A stretch of DNA of 14,745 nucleotides. Origin: Desulfurococcales archaeon. GTDB lineage: Archaea > Thermoproteota > Thermoprotei_A > Sulfolobales > NBVN01. The stretch covers positions 1 to 14,745 of the forward strand of contig JALWQN010000104.1 in NCBI GenBank assembly GCA_027083115.1, read 5' to 3'. Of the stretch, positions 1 through 5,743 are shown in pieces (positions within the stretch are counted from its first letter, which is position 1; every line of letters starts with the position of its first letter). The translations under genes were made by a program, and so were the position numbers. Below the pieces are notes generated by a model that did not search any database, was not told the origin of the DNA, and was given only the letters and a program-made list of their open reading frames with translations.

Positions 1-11
1 GATTTAGCAAG

Positions 12-20
12 TATTTAATA
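12..20 (+). promoter_or_regulatory. probable TATA box of the Rpc34-like gene
   Basis: The AT-rich element TATTTAATA is centred about 23 bases before the ATG at 39. That is close to the spacing expected for a leaderless or very short-leader archaeal transcript. The window begins only 11 bases upstream, so the BRE and anything further out cannot be judged. Confidence 0.45.
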
Positions 21-38
21 GGTAAGGTGGCAGAACTA

Positions 39-404
39 ATGGAAGTAAGCACTGAAGAAAAGATCCTGAAGATAGTTAAGGAAAGAACGAAGAGTGAGGG
101 AGGAATAGTTCAAAGCACCTTATGGGGGATGTTAGGGATAGATAATAGGGAAGGAACTAAGGCTGTATTAAGCCTTGTAAGGAAGGGCTTAATTAAGCGT
201 GAGCCAGTCGTTTATAAAGGGAGGAGGACCTACAAACTAGTGTTTAGTCCAGCCAAAGCAACGCAAGTTAAGATCTTAATTAACCTTAACCCAGTAAGTA
301 AGATACCTTGCTTCACCTGTAAGGAACTACAGAGATGTGGTGCGGGCGGGTATTTTTCTCCAGAGAAATGCATTATTCTGTCAAGGTTCCTGTCCGAAGA
401 ATGA
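39..404 (+). CDS. rpc34: Rpc34-like winged-helix protein with C-terminal Fe-S type cysteine cluster
   Basis: Small DNA-binding protein, 121 residues from the ATG at 39, that resembles the archaeal homologue of RNA polymerase III subunit RPC34. Residues 1-70 form a winged helix-turn-helix with a basic wing (KREPVVYKGRRTYKL). The C-terminus carries four cysteines spaced C-x2-C-x5-C-x10-C within a SPEKC context. From memory, eukaryotic RPC34/RPC39 has the same spacing (CPVFNDC...SPSNC), where it holds a 4Fe-4S cluster. The family is known from Crenarchaeota and Thaumarchaeota and was proposed to support transcription of non-coding RNA. A GTG at 27 would add four residues. I prefer the ATG because AAGGTGG lies 8 bases before it. 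The gene converges on trm1 with a 5-base gap. Other winged-helix regulators with Fe-S clusters are possible, but the exact cysteine spacing favours this call. Confidence 0.75.
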   Translation: MEVSTEEKILKIVKERTKSEGGIVQSTLWGMLGIDNREGTKAVLSLVRKGLIKREPVVYKGRRTYKLVFSPAKATQVKILINLNPVSKIPCFTCKELQRCGAGGYFSPEKCIILSRFLSEE

Positions 405-409
405 GGCAA

Positions 410-1633
410 TTACTCACTGGTTCTCTGGCTAGATTTCTTGACGCAGTCCTCCACGACCTTGAATGTGGCATGGGTGCTCACGCACGCACTACATATGTGG
501 CTTCTCGCAGCCTTAAAGCCTTCGTTCTCTAAACACTCCAGTACCGCCTGCACCTTAGGTGTGTTAACCTTAATTCTTCTAGCGATTTCAGTTATGCTGT
601 AAGTGAGTTCATAGGGGGATTCATTCTCCAGAATTCTAAGGAGTTCCTTGGCTTCAGTGTAAGTAGGTAAGTAATCATATTCCTCACCAAGCTTTTTCCT
701 TAGATTACCTATGAATTCAGGATCGCCTAACTCACCAACCCATAAAGGACCCATTACTTCCTTACCTAGGTTCTGGTTTCCTTTGATTATATCCCAAAGC
801 TCTCTTAACTCCCTAACGATCATTAATTCGTTTTTTGCAGGTGAGTGAATTAGGTAACCTACCTTAGAAGCAACCATTTCGTCAGCCCTTAAGGCACCTC
901 TACCAACCATTAAGATCAGTCTGTAGTAATGCTTGTTAGCGAAAGACACTAATGGACTCACGTATCTGTCCATTGATGCTGCCCTCCTGGCTATGTAACC
1001 CAACAGAACCCTGAGCCCTAAGTAATGAGGTGGCTGAAACCTGTTTAGGTGAGCATCATAATGCCTTGATCCTGCTCGCCACTTGGCTCCGCTTAAGGGG
1101 GCTGTGTCCGTAGCCGTCACTCCAACAAGCCCACCGTTCCTAACGCACCACAATGCAGAATCTATGTAGGGTTTTGGGCTGCCGAAAGGATCGATATCTA
1201 CGTAATGAATGGTTTTACCTAATGACTTAATTATGTGCATTAATGCATTAGCGTCTGCTGAGGTCGCTAAAACATGGTCTTCAACATTGTTTAGGCTTAT
1301 GTTTTCTTGTATTAGTTTGTGAGCTCTCTCGCTTAAGTCATTAGCTATAGCTAGCGACACTCCAGGAACTTCCTTAAAGAACCTTAGAGCCCTAACTCCA
1401 GTGCCTGAGAACGCATCCAGCAAAAGCAAGGACCCACCCTTAATCGCTGAATAAGCAGATAATGCAAGGACGGATATGTCTCGATTAAGTATTTGCGCTG
1501 GATTATAAAATACTGGAGCCCATGAGGGCTCATAAACGCCATCACTCCTCAAATACTTTGCCGGGTTAGGTACCTTTAACTTAGCTTTACCCTCATTCAG
1601 TAGGATGAAGTCCTCCACCATACTGGTTTCCAT
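410..1633 (-). CDS. trm1: tRNA (guanine(26)-N2)-dimethyltransferase Trm1
   Basis: SAM-dependent enzyme that makes m2(2)G at position 26 of tRNA. The N-terminal segment (EGKAKLKVPNP, then PVFYNPAQILNRDISV) is typical of Trm1. It is followed by SAM motif I (DAFSGTGVRALRF) and the catalytic motif DIDPFGSP. The second half is the Trm1-specific C-terminal domain. The C-terminal segment is unusual: where the family has roughly H-F-x-P-x-G-I-K-T-x-A, this protein reads HICSACVSTHA, with cysteines at two of those positions. A GTG at 1663 gives 417 residues and the ATG at 1633 gives 407. I prefer 1633 because a TATA-like element lies 25 bases upstream. The ATG at 1621 is also possible. The gene follows tfb in the same direction and probably has its own promoter in the gap. 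Confidence 0.93.
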   Translation of the reverse strand: METSMVEDFILLNEGKAKLKVPNPAKYLRSDGVYEPSWAPVFYNPAQILNRDISVLALSAYSAIKGGSLLLLDAFSGTGVRALRFFKEVPGVSLAIANDLSERAHKLIQENISLNNVEDHVLATSADANALMHIIKSLGKTIHYVDIDPFGSPKPYIDSALWCVRNGGLVGVTATDTAPLSGAKWRAGSRHYDAHLNRFQPPHYLGLRVLLGYIARRAASMDRYVSPLVSFANKHYYRLILMVGRGALRADEMVASKVGYLIHSPAKNELMIVRELRELWDIIKGNQNLGKEVMGPLWVGELGDPEFIGNLRKKLGEEYDYLPTYTEAKELLRILENESPYELTYSITEIARRIKVNTPKVQAVLECLENEGFKAARSHICSACVSTHATFKVVEDCVKKSSQRTSE

Positions 1634-1651
1634 TATAAGATATGTGTAACC

Positions 1652-1662
1652 AAAATAATACA
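1652..1662 (-). promoter_or_regulatory. probable TATA box of trm1
   Basis: Read on the minus strand, GTATTATTTT lies about 25 bases before the ATG at 1633, which fits a leaderless transcript. No Shine-Dalgarno motif precedes that ATG. The element lies between the tfb stop and trm1, so trm1 may be transcribed on its own. Confidence 0.4.
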
Positions 1663-1681
1663 CTAATTACCTTTTAGCTGA

Positions 1682-1694
1682 AGAAAAATAATTT
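1682..1694 (-). terminator. possible U-rich terminator after tfb
   Basis: Ten bases past the tfb stop, the minus strand reads AATTATTTTTCTT. A T-rich run just after a stop codon is the usual form of an archaeal intrinsic terminator. It is short, and the gap is AT-rich anyway, so this is a weak call. Confidence 0.3.
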
Positions 1695-1702
1695 GGTTTT
1701 GC

Positions 1703-2572
1703 TTAGACCTCAACCTCGATTATTAAGTTATCAATTAAGTCCCTGTATCTGTTCCTAATAGTTACTTCAGAAACATTTACAGATTCGGAAACTTCTTTCT
1801 GCGTCTTTCTTTCGTCAAGCAGTACTGACGCAATATATAGGGCTGCCGCAGCAATGCCCCTAGGTCCCTTACCTGACGTTAAGCCTTCTTTCTTAGCTAT
1901 CGAAACTATCTTTATTGCTAATGCTTTTGTGGCTGGAGTCACTCCTAACTCATTGGCCATCTTATCGATGAACTTCAATGGATCAAGGGGTTTTGCACGA
2001 ATCGGTATTCCTGAATCCCTCTTTATCTTGATCATGGCTTTCCATAACTCGGTTGACGTGACTTCACATATAGACATCACTATTTTCTTATCTATGGGGG
2101 TCCCAGTAGTTTCTGAAGCTATCAGTATGGATGCAGCAACCAATTTCTTATAGTTCTTTTTCTTCAGTATGCTTTTCTTGCTTAAGTTCTGAAGAATGCT
2201 TCCTGCCTCATTCTTAAGGAGGTTGGAGTTAGGTAGGCCTAAATGACCTATGACGTCATTCATTAGTCTTAAGGCCCTCACAAGCTTTCTTTCTCTATTG
2301 TTGACGGCCCTAACGCCCTTATTGATTCTGCTGAGCTTCCTGCCAAGAAATGTCTTGCTGTCTATTTCCGTATGGAACCCGTGGTCATGCACCTTATTAG
2401 TGTATGGCGTTCCAGCCCTAACCCTAACGTCAATACTACCTAAGTCCTGCGTCCTCCATTCCGGACCGTAACTAAATACCCTGTCCTCCAGAACCTCCCC
2501 TGTTTCAGTACATATGAATTCCCCACGGACCTCATCATATATTATTGATTCAGGCGGGCACGAAGAACTCAT
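1703..2572 (-). CDS. tfb: transcription initiation factor TFB (TFIIB homologue), divergent
   Basis: General factor that binds TBP-DNA and the BRE and recruits RNA polymerase. The N-terminal zinc-ribbon region has only two of the four usual cysteines: CPPE at residues 5-8 and CTET at 21-24. As I recall, Sulfolobus TFB has the same CPPD...CSETGEV arrangement, so this is a crenarchaeal trait. The B-reader/linker (GPEWR at 36-40, then GTPYTNKVHDHG) is recognisable. The first cyclin repeat (about 95-185) is lysine-rich and poorly conserved. The second (about 190-285) is canonical, with the GLTSGKGPRGIAAAALYIAS core and the BRE-reading helix in TQKEVSESVNVSEVTIRNRY. The length of 289 is normal. The gene overlaps gar1 by 4 bases (ATGA), a neighbourhood common in archaea. 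The odd first repeat suggests a specialised paralogue, with a more typical TFB likely elsewhere; that is inference. Confidence 0.92.
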   Translation of the reverse strand: MSSSCPPESIIYDEVRGEFICTETGEVLEDRVFSYGPEWRTQDLGSIDVRVRAGTPYTNKVHDHGFHTEIDSKTFLGRKLSRINKGVRAVNNRERKLVRALRLMNDVIGHLGLPNSNLLKNEAGSILQNLSKKSILKKKNYKKLVAASILIASETTGTPIDKKIVMSICEVTSTELWKAMIKIKRDSGIPIRAKPLDPLKFIDKMANELGVTPATKALAIKIVSIAKKEGLTSGKGPRGIAAAALYIASVLLDERKTQKEVSESVNVSEVTIRNRYRDLIDNLIIEVEV

Positions 2573-2853
2573 TTTTTCTCCCTCCTGAAAACGGGTTTAA
2601 TAAATAACTCGGAGTATTGTTTAAGCTCAATATCTTCTGATGCGGGCTTCACTAAAGCGTAGGGGGAGGTAACATTACCTATTATATCGATTACCCTACC
2701 AACGACTTTCCCGCCGGAATCCACGACCTTCGAACCAATTCGCGGAGGTCTTTTGGTGGTGAGTTTAACTAGCAGCCTCCTTGAAGGTGTCTTATGTAAT
2801 GAGTACCCTATCCTTATCAAAGGAACACCACACACAATATCATTTGAGGGCAA
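2569..2853 (-). CDS. gar1: H/ACA ribonucleoprotein component Gar1
   Basis: Core protein of H/ACA guide RNPs, which pseudouridylate rRNA and other RNAs; Gar1 binds Cbf5 and helps product release. The short beta-barrel is seen in RIGSKVVDSGGKVVGRVIDI followed by NVTSPYALVKP, the characteristic Gar1 G-x-V-x-D and Y-x-x-V-K-P pattern. The 94 residues are typical of archaeal Gar1, which lacks the eukaryotic GAR tails. The start is uncertain. The TTG at 2853 gives 94 residues, but it lies only 3-17 bases from TATA-like sequence. A GTG at 2835 (88 residues) fits a leaderless start better. The stop overlaps the tfb start, so the two are probably translated from one message. Confidence 0.9.
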   Translation of the reverse strand: MPSNDIVCGVPLIRIGYSLHKTPSRRLLVKLTTKRPPRIGSKVVDSGGKVVGRVIDIIGNVTSPYALVKPASEDIELKQYSELFIKPVFRREKK

Positions 2854-2855
2854 TG

Positions 2856-2870
2856 TATAAAAGGTATATA
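2856..2870 (-). promoter_or_regulatory. TATA-like region upstream of gar1-tfb
   Basis: Read on the minus strand, TATATACCTTTTATA contains two overlapping TATA-like cores in the 99-base gap after srp19. Depending on which core is used, transcription would begin near 2832-2842, just around the GTG at 2835. This suggests gar1-tfb can be transcribed separately from rps8e-srp19. The same gap holds a 6-base inverted repeat (2886-2891 with 2905-2910) whose role is unclear. Confidence 0.5.
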
Positions 2871-2952
2871 CCGTTTAAGATTGACCCTTAATTTTTTCAA
2901 GCCGTTAAGGTATTTTGGTAATACTTAACTAGATTTAGGACTGTATTATTTG

Positions 2953-3246
2953 CTAAACAGTATTTCGTTTAACTGCCTCAGCTAATTCCTTAATTACTTG
3001 GTTCTTGCTTAAGCCTGAGTCTTCAGGCACTTCAATAACTATTCTGTAGTTTAGGGACCTAATGCCTGAGGGAGGGTATTTCTTTCCTTCCTCTATGATA
3101 CACTCGTAACCTAACTTCTCGCAGGCCTTAAGTAGTTCATCAGGAACTAATTTATTTATTGCTAATTCCTTACTCACTCTCCTACCTTCCTTCCTGGTTA
3201 GGGAGGCAGAAACGTATTCAGGCCAAATAATTACTTTCTTACTCAA
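2953..3246 (-). CDS. srp19: signal recognition particle subunit SRP19
   Basis: Binds helices 6 and 8 of 7S RNA and prepares it for SRP54, as part of co-translational targeting of membrane and secreted proteins. The family signature is clear: IIWPEYVSASLTRKEGRRVS near the N-terminus (W-P-x-Y and R-x-x-G-R-R, the RNA-contacting loop), then a region with KYPPSGIRSLNYRI ahead of the last strand and helix. The length of 97 is normal for archaea. The start is TTG at 3246, supported by a GGGAGAG Shine-Dalgarno element directly upstream. It lies 40 bases behind rps8e and is probably co-transcribed with it. The spacer between them contains one arm of a 13-base inverted repeat (see findings). Confidence 0.93.
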   Translation of the reverse strand: MSKKVIIWPEYVSASLTRKEGRRVSKELAINKLVPDELLKACEKLGYECIIEEGKKYPPSGIRSLNYRIVIEVPEDSGLSKNQVIKELAEAVKRNTV

Positions 3247-3260
3247 CTCTCTCCCTAATA

Positions 3261-3273
3261 AAGTAGGTGATTA
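3261..3273 (-). repeat. inverted-repeat arm in the rps8e-srp19 spacer
   Basis: On the plus strand this arm reads AAGTAGGTGATTA. In the leftward mRNA it is UAAUCACCUACUU, the exact complement of the rps8e leader at 3687-3699. It contains AUCACCU, the same string as the anti-Shine-Dalgarno end of 16S rRNA. It lies 13 bases past the rps8e stop and 14 bases before the srp19 start. Confidence 0.85.
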
Positions 3274-3286
3274 AGTAATTATTTTC

Positions 3287-3685
3287 TTACTCGCTTTTCT
3301 CAGAAGGTATCAGGACGGCATTAATTACTCCGTCCTGCCCTGGCCTCGATGTTACTTTAGCTATGCCTTCCTCAGTCTCGATGATTGCACCCTTAACTAT
3401 GATGTTTCTCCTTGCGTACTCCCTGTTTGCCGTGGTCTCCACAACCCTAACTATCCTTACCTTCTTTGTTTCGCCAGATTCGGGATTTATTAGGTTGGCG
3501 TAAGTGACCCTCATGGCCCTCACCTTCAGGTTACCGCCCCTAGCCCTTATCTTCTGCCTTTTCTCCTTATCACTCACCATAGTTAATGCGGGAAACCTGC
3601 CTAACTCATACTTCCTGTTGTGTCGGTGAGGCCTTCTCCTCCCACCAGTTATTTTCCTGAAGTCATTACCTTGGTAAATGCCCAT
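3287..3685 (-). CDS. rps8e: 30S ribosomal protein S8e
   Basis: Archaeal/eukaryotic small-subunit ribosomal protein. The N-terminus (MGIYQGNDFRKITGGRRRPHRHNRKYE in character, with the K-x-T-G-G-R-R-R patch) is diagnostic. The central segment with KIRARGGNLKVRA and the C-terminal TSRPGQDGVINAVLI complete the family pattern. The length of 132 is typical. The ATG at 3685 is preceded by AGGTGAT with good spacing, and by a TATA box at 3716-3723 that places the transcription start near 3691-3699. It is the first gene of the leftward series srp19-gar1-tfb-trm1. The leader containing its Shine-Dalgarno site is one arm of a perfect 13-base inverted repeat whose other arm lies just beyond its stop codon. 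Confidence 0.96.
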   Translation of the reverse strand: MGIYQGNDFRKITGGRRRPHRHNRKYELGRFPALTMVSDKEKRQKIRARGGNLKVRAMRVTYANLINPESGETKKVRIVRVVETTANREYARRNIIVKGAIIETEEGIAKVTSRPGQDGVINAVLIPSEKSE

Positions 3686-3686
3686 C

Positions 3687-3699
3687 TAATCACCTACTT
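3687..3699 (-). repeat. inverted-repeat arm covering the rps8e Shine-Dalgarno site
   Basis: On the minus strand this reads AAGTAGGTGATTA and ends one base before the rps8e ATG. It includes the Shine-Dalgarno GGTGAT and makes up essentially the entire predicted 5' leader. Its perfect complement lies downstream at 3261-3273. Confidence 0.85.
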
Positions 3700-3715
3700 C
3701 GTGTCTTTAATTGCG

Positions 3716-3733
3716 TTTAAAAGCTTTCTATAA
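3716..3733. promoter_or_regulatory. back-to-back TATA boxes for rps8e (-) and the prenyltransferase gene (+)
   Basis: On the minus strand, TTTTAAA (3716-3722) lies about 26 bases before the predicted rps8e transcript start. On the plus strand, TTTCTATAA (3725-3733) is centred 27 bases before the ATG at 3757, so that transcript is probably leaderless. The two boxes nearly touch, so binding of TBP/TFB at one may affect the other. Confidence 0.6.
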
Positions 3734-3756
3734 CAAACATCAAATGAAGATGTAGT

Positions 3757-4599
3757 ATGGAGCGAAGGAGATATAGAGTAGCGTCAGCCATATTTAAGAA
3801 CTTCAGAAGCGTGATAGACCTAACCCTTAAGCCTGTTTATAAGGCTTACGAGTTCTGGTTATGGAGCCAGATTTCTGAAGGACCTAAACCCAAGCACGTG
3901 GCCATAATCCCTGATGGAAATAGGAGGTGGGCTAGGTACTTAGGTAAGCAGGCGCTCTTCGGTCATGAAGTAGGTTATGAGAAGCTTAAGGAAGTTCTTG
4001 AGTGGTTGTGGGATTTAGGGATTAAGGCAGTAACTATATACGCGATGTCTTACGAGAACTGCGTGAAGAGGCCTCCTGAAGAGAAACGCCACCTATTCGA
4101 TCTCTTAAGGAAAGGCATAAACGAGTTTGTTGAAGGTGATGAGGTAAGGAAGAGAGGGATGAGGGTTAAGTTCATTGGTAGGCTGGATATGGTTCCTGAA
4201 GAGCTTATTGCTGAGATGAGGAGATTAGAGGAACTAAGTAAGAACTACACAACCCATTACCTCAATGTAGCCGTGTGTTATGGTGGTAGGCAGGAAATAG
4301 TTACTGCTGTGAAGAAATTAGTTAAGGATACCTTAAATGGAGAGCTAAATGCTGAGAGAATAGATGAAGACACCTTCAGGAAATACTTAGGCACGTCCCA
4401 CATGGATATGGATGGAGTGAGTGACCCTGACCTAGTGATTAGGACGTCAGGTGAGTTAAGGGTAAGTAACTTCCTTCTTTGGCAAATAGCTTACAGTGAG
4501 CTGTACTTCTGTGAGGCTTACTGGCCTGAATTCAGGAAGATAGACCTTTGGAGGGCTGTAAGATCCTATCAGCGGAGAGAAAGAAGGTTCGGTAAGTGA
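3757..4599 (+). CDS. uppS: cis-prenyltransferase (polyprenyl diphosphate synthase, UppS family)
   Basis: Condenses isopentenyl diphosphate units in cis onto an allylic diphosphate to make the long polyprenyl carrier used for archaeal protein N-glycosylation. The catalytic motif HVAIIPDGNRRWAR is at residues 47-60, with the Mg-binding Asp at 53. The middle shows GIKAVTIYAMSYENCVKRPPEE, and the C-terminal signature is DPDLVIRTSGE (223-233) followed by LLWQ-AYSELYF. The 280 residues include about 46 before the catalytic motif, slightly longer than many homologues; part of this is basic and amphipathic and may touch the membrane. There is no Shine-Dalgarno site, and the TATA box 27 bases upstream indicates a leaderless message. 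The chain length of the product cannot be read from the sequence. Confidence 0.95.
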   Translation: MERRRYRVASAIFKNFRSVIDLTLKPVYKAYEFWLWSQISEGPKPKHVAIIPDGNRRWARYLGKQALFGHEVGYEKLKEVLEWLWDLGIKAVTIYAMSYENCVKRPPEEKRHLFDLLRKGINEFVEGDEVRKRGMRVKFIGRLDMVPEELIAEMRRLEELSKNYTTHYLNVAVCYGGRQEIVTAVKKLVKDTLNGELNAERIDEDTFRKYLGTSHMDMDGVSDPDLVIRTSGELRVSNFLLWQIAYSELYFCEAYWPEFRKIDLWRAVRSYQRRERRFGK

Positions 4600-4605
4600 A
4601 CCCCG

Positions 4606-5685
4606 CTATGATAGCTCCTTCTCCACAGCATATAACGTGACTGAGACAGTCATTATTATGCCTATGTATAGAGCTAAGGTTTGAACAACGTAGTTCTCAT
4701 TCAATGCCTTCATTATCTGAGCTAGGTCTTCAGTGTCTGCCGTAAGTATTATTCTGGATATACTCATGATGGACTGATATATGACTCCTAGGACTGAGAG
4801 AGCTATTATGTCTCTCCACACCCTAACAGACTTCTTAAGTAGCCTGTAGGCCAACCTACCGACTATTAGGGGAAGTATTGAGAGGGATGCGTAGGGGGTT
4901 ATGACTTTCATATATATTGCTAAGGAAATGATGTCTGTTGAGAAGCTCCTGCTATAGAGCGATAGGAAAGCGACACCAGTAGTTAATGCGAGAGCTAATG
5001 CCGTAAGACCTAAAGAGACCCTCATTATTGGGGAGGCCCTCCAAAGCCTCGAAATATCTTCCGTGAACCCGAAACCCTTAAGAACTAGTGCAAGCCCAAG
5101 CAACGTGAGGGTTAATGGGCCTGCATAAAAGCTGTAGGGAGTTATTGATAGAATAACGTAAGTCAGGATCAGTAATCCAGGCAACCCCAAGAAAAGACGA
5201 GAGAACCTTCTCTCCTCTAACGCTTTCCTAATGTATCTCCCTAAAAGTATGTAGGTTTCTTCAACACCTCTCATTTGCTCAACAACGACTTTCTCAATCC
5301 CTACAATATTGATGAGTGATTGGACGACAGGAGTAACTAACTCGTCCTCCGCACTATCAACCACCAGAATTGCCGAGGAGGCACCCGTAACAGAAATAAC
5401 TTCCTTTATTTCATCTCTTAACTTAAGTCCTGCCCTAGCACCGCCTTTCTCATGGCCAGTGACGAAGGCCACCTCAGCATAATTGCGTTTTTGGTTAAGG
5501 TCCTTAGCTATCCTTAAGGCCGTAAATAATGCGTTTGCGTCAGCGTCATTTGGTCTTTTTAGGGCGAATGACTGTGCAACCTTAAAGCACTTCTCGAAAC
5601 CAATGACGGGGGTTTTAAACCCATTCCTACCTAAGTCATCGTCAAAATCAACGGCAAGAACCAGCAGTTTTTCCTTAGTTGACAT
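4606..5685 (-). CDS. DUF373 family integral membrane protein
   Basis: Archaeal membrane protein of unknown function. The soluble N-terminal domain (about 1-160) has the DUF373 signatures: LAVDFDDDLG (9-19), RPNDADANALFTALRIA (44-60) and the acidic VVDSAEDE (108-115), followed by PVVQS. The second half is hydrophobic, with about six membrane segments near 163-183, 187-205, 222-243, 255-277, 293-312 and 333-353. The full length of 359 is normal. The conserved aspartates suggest nucleotide or metal binding, but this is inference. The gene is preceded by a TATA box at 5725-5732 and a perfect 7-base palindrome spanning the predicted transcription start, so it may be regulated. It converges on uppS with a 6-base gap. 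The ATG at 5685 has a weak AGAGGCGGT site before it. Confidence 0.85.
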   Translation of the reverse strand: MSTKEKLLVLAVDFDDDLGRNGFKTPVIGFEKCFKVAQSFALKRPNDADANALFTALRIAKDLNQKRNYAEVAFVTGHEKGGARAGLKLRDEIKEVISVTGASSAILVVDSAEDELVTPVVQSLINIVGIEKVVVEQMRGVEETYILLGRYIRKALEERRFSRLFLGLPGLLILTYVILSITPYSFYAGPLTLTLLGLALVLKGFGFTEDISRLWRASPIMRVSLGLTALALALTTGVAFLSLYSRSFSTDIISLAIYMKVITPYASLSILPLIVGRLAYRLLKKSVRVWRDIIALSVLGVIYQSIMSISRIILTADTEDLAQIMKALNENYVVQTLALYIGIIMTVSVTLYAVEKELS

Positions 5686-5689
5686 ACCG

Positions 5690-5710
5690 CCTCTAAACTC
5701 TACTTAGAGG
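5690..5710. repeat. 7-base inverted repeat at the DUF373 gene transcription start (possible operator)
   Basis: CCTCTAA at 5690-5696 and TTAGAGG at 5704-5710 are perfect inverted copies around a 7-base spacer. The DUF373 TATA box is centred at about 5728, which puts transcription initiation near 5702, inside the repeat. A repressor bound here would block initiation. As RNA the hairpin would be cut by the start site, so a DNA-level role is more likely. Confidence 0.55.
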
Positions 5711-5724
5711 TTAGGCTTAAAACG

Positions 5725-5732
5725 TTATAAAA
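5725..5732 (-). promoter_or_regulatory. TATA box of the DUF373 gene
   Basis: On the minus strand this reads TTTTATAA, followed by CG. It sits in the 58-base gap between the coiled-coil gene and the DUF373 gene and predicts a leader of about 17 bases. Confidence 0.55.
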
Positions 5733-5743
5733 CCTTTGAGGCC

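Noticed and set aside
335..532. Plus-strand open frame across the rpc34 end and trm1
   Set aside because: It overlaps two well-supported genes in other frames and its protein has no recognisable features.
1854..2471. Two plus-strand open frames inside tfb
   Set aside because: They are antisense shadows of a clear TFB; the encoded peptides show no family pattern.
2886..2910. CCTTAA...TTAAGG inverted repeat as an srp19 terminator
   Set aside because: The arms are only 6 bases around a 13-base loop, the run in the spacer is A-rich on the transcribed-message strand rather than U-rich, and the hexamer is common throughout the window.
3744..3755. Three-codon upstream frame (ATG AAG ATG TAG) just before the uppS start
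   Set aside because: The TATA spacing predicts a leaderless transcript starting at or near the uppS ATG, so this frame is probably not in the mRNA.
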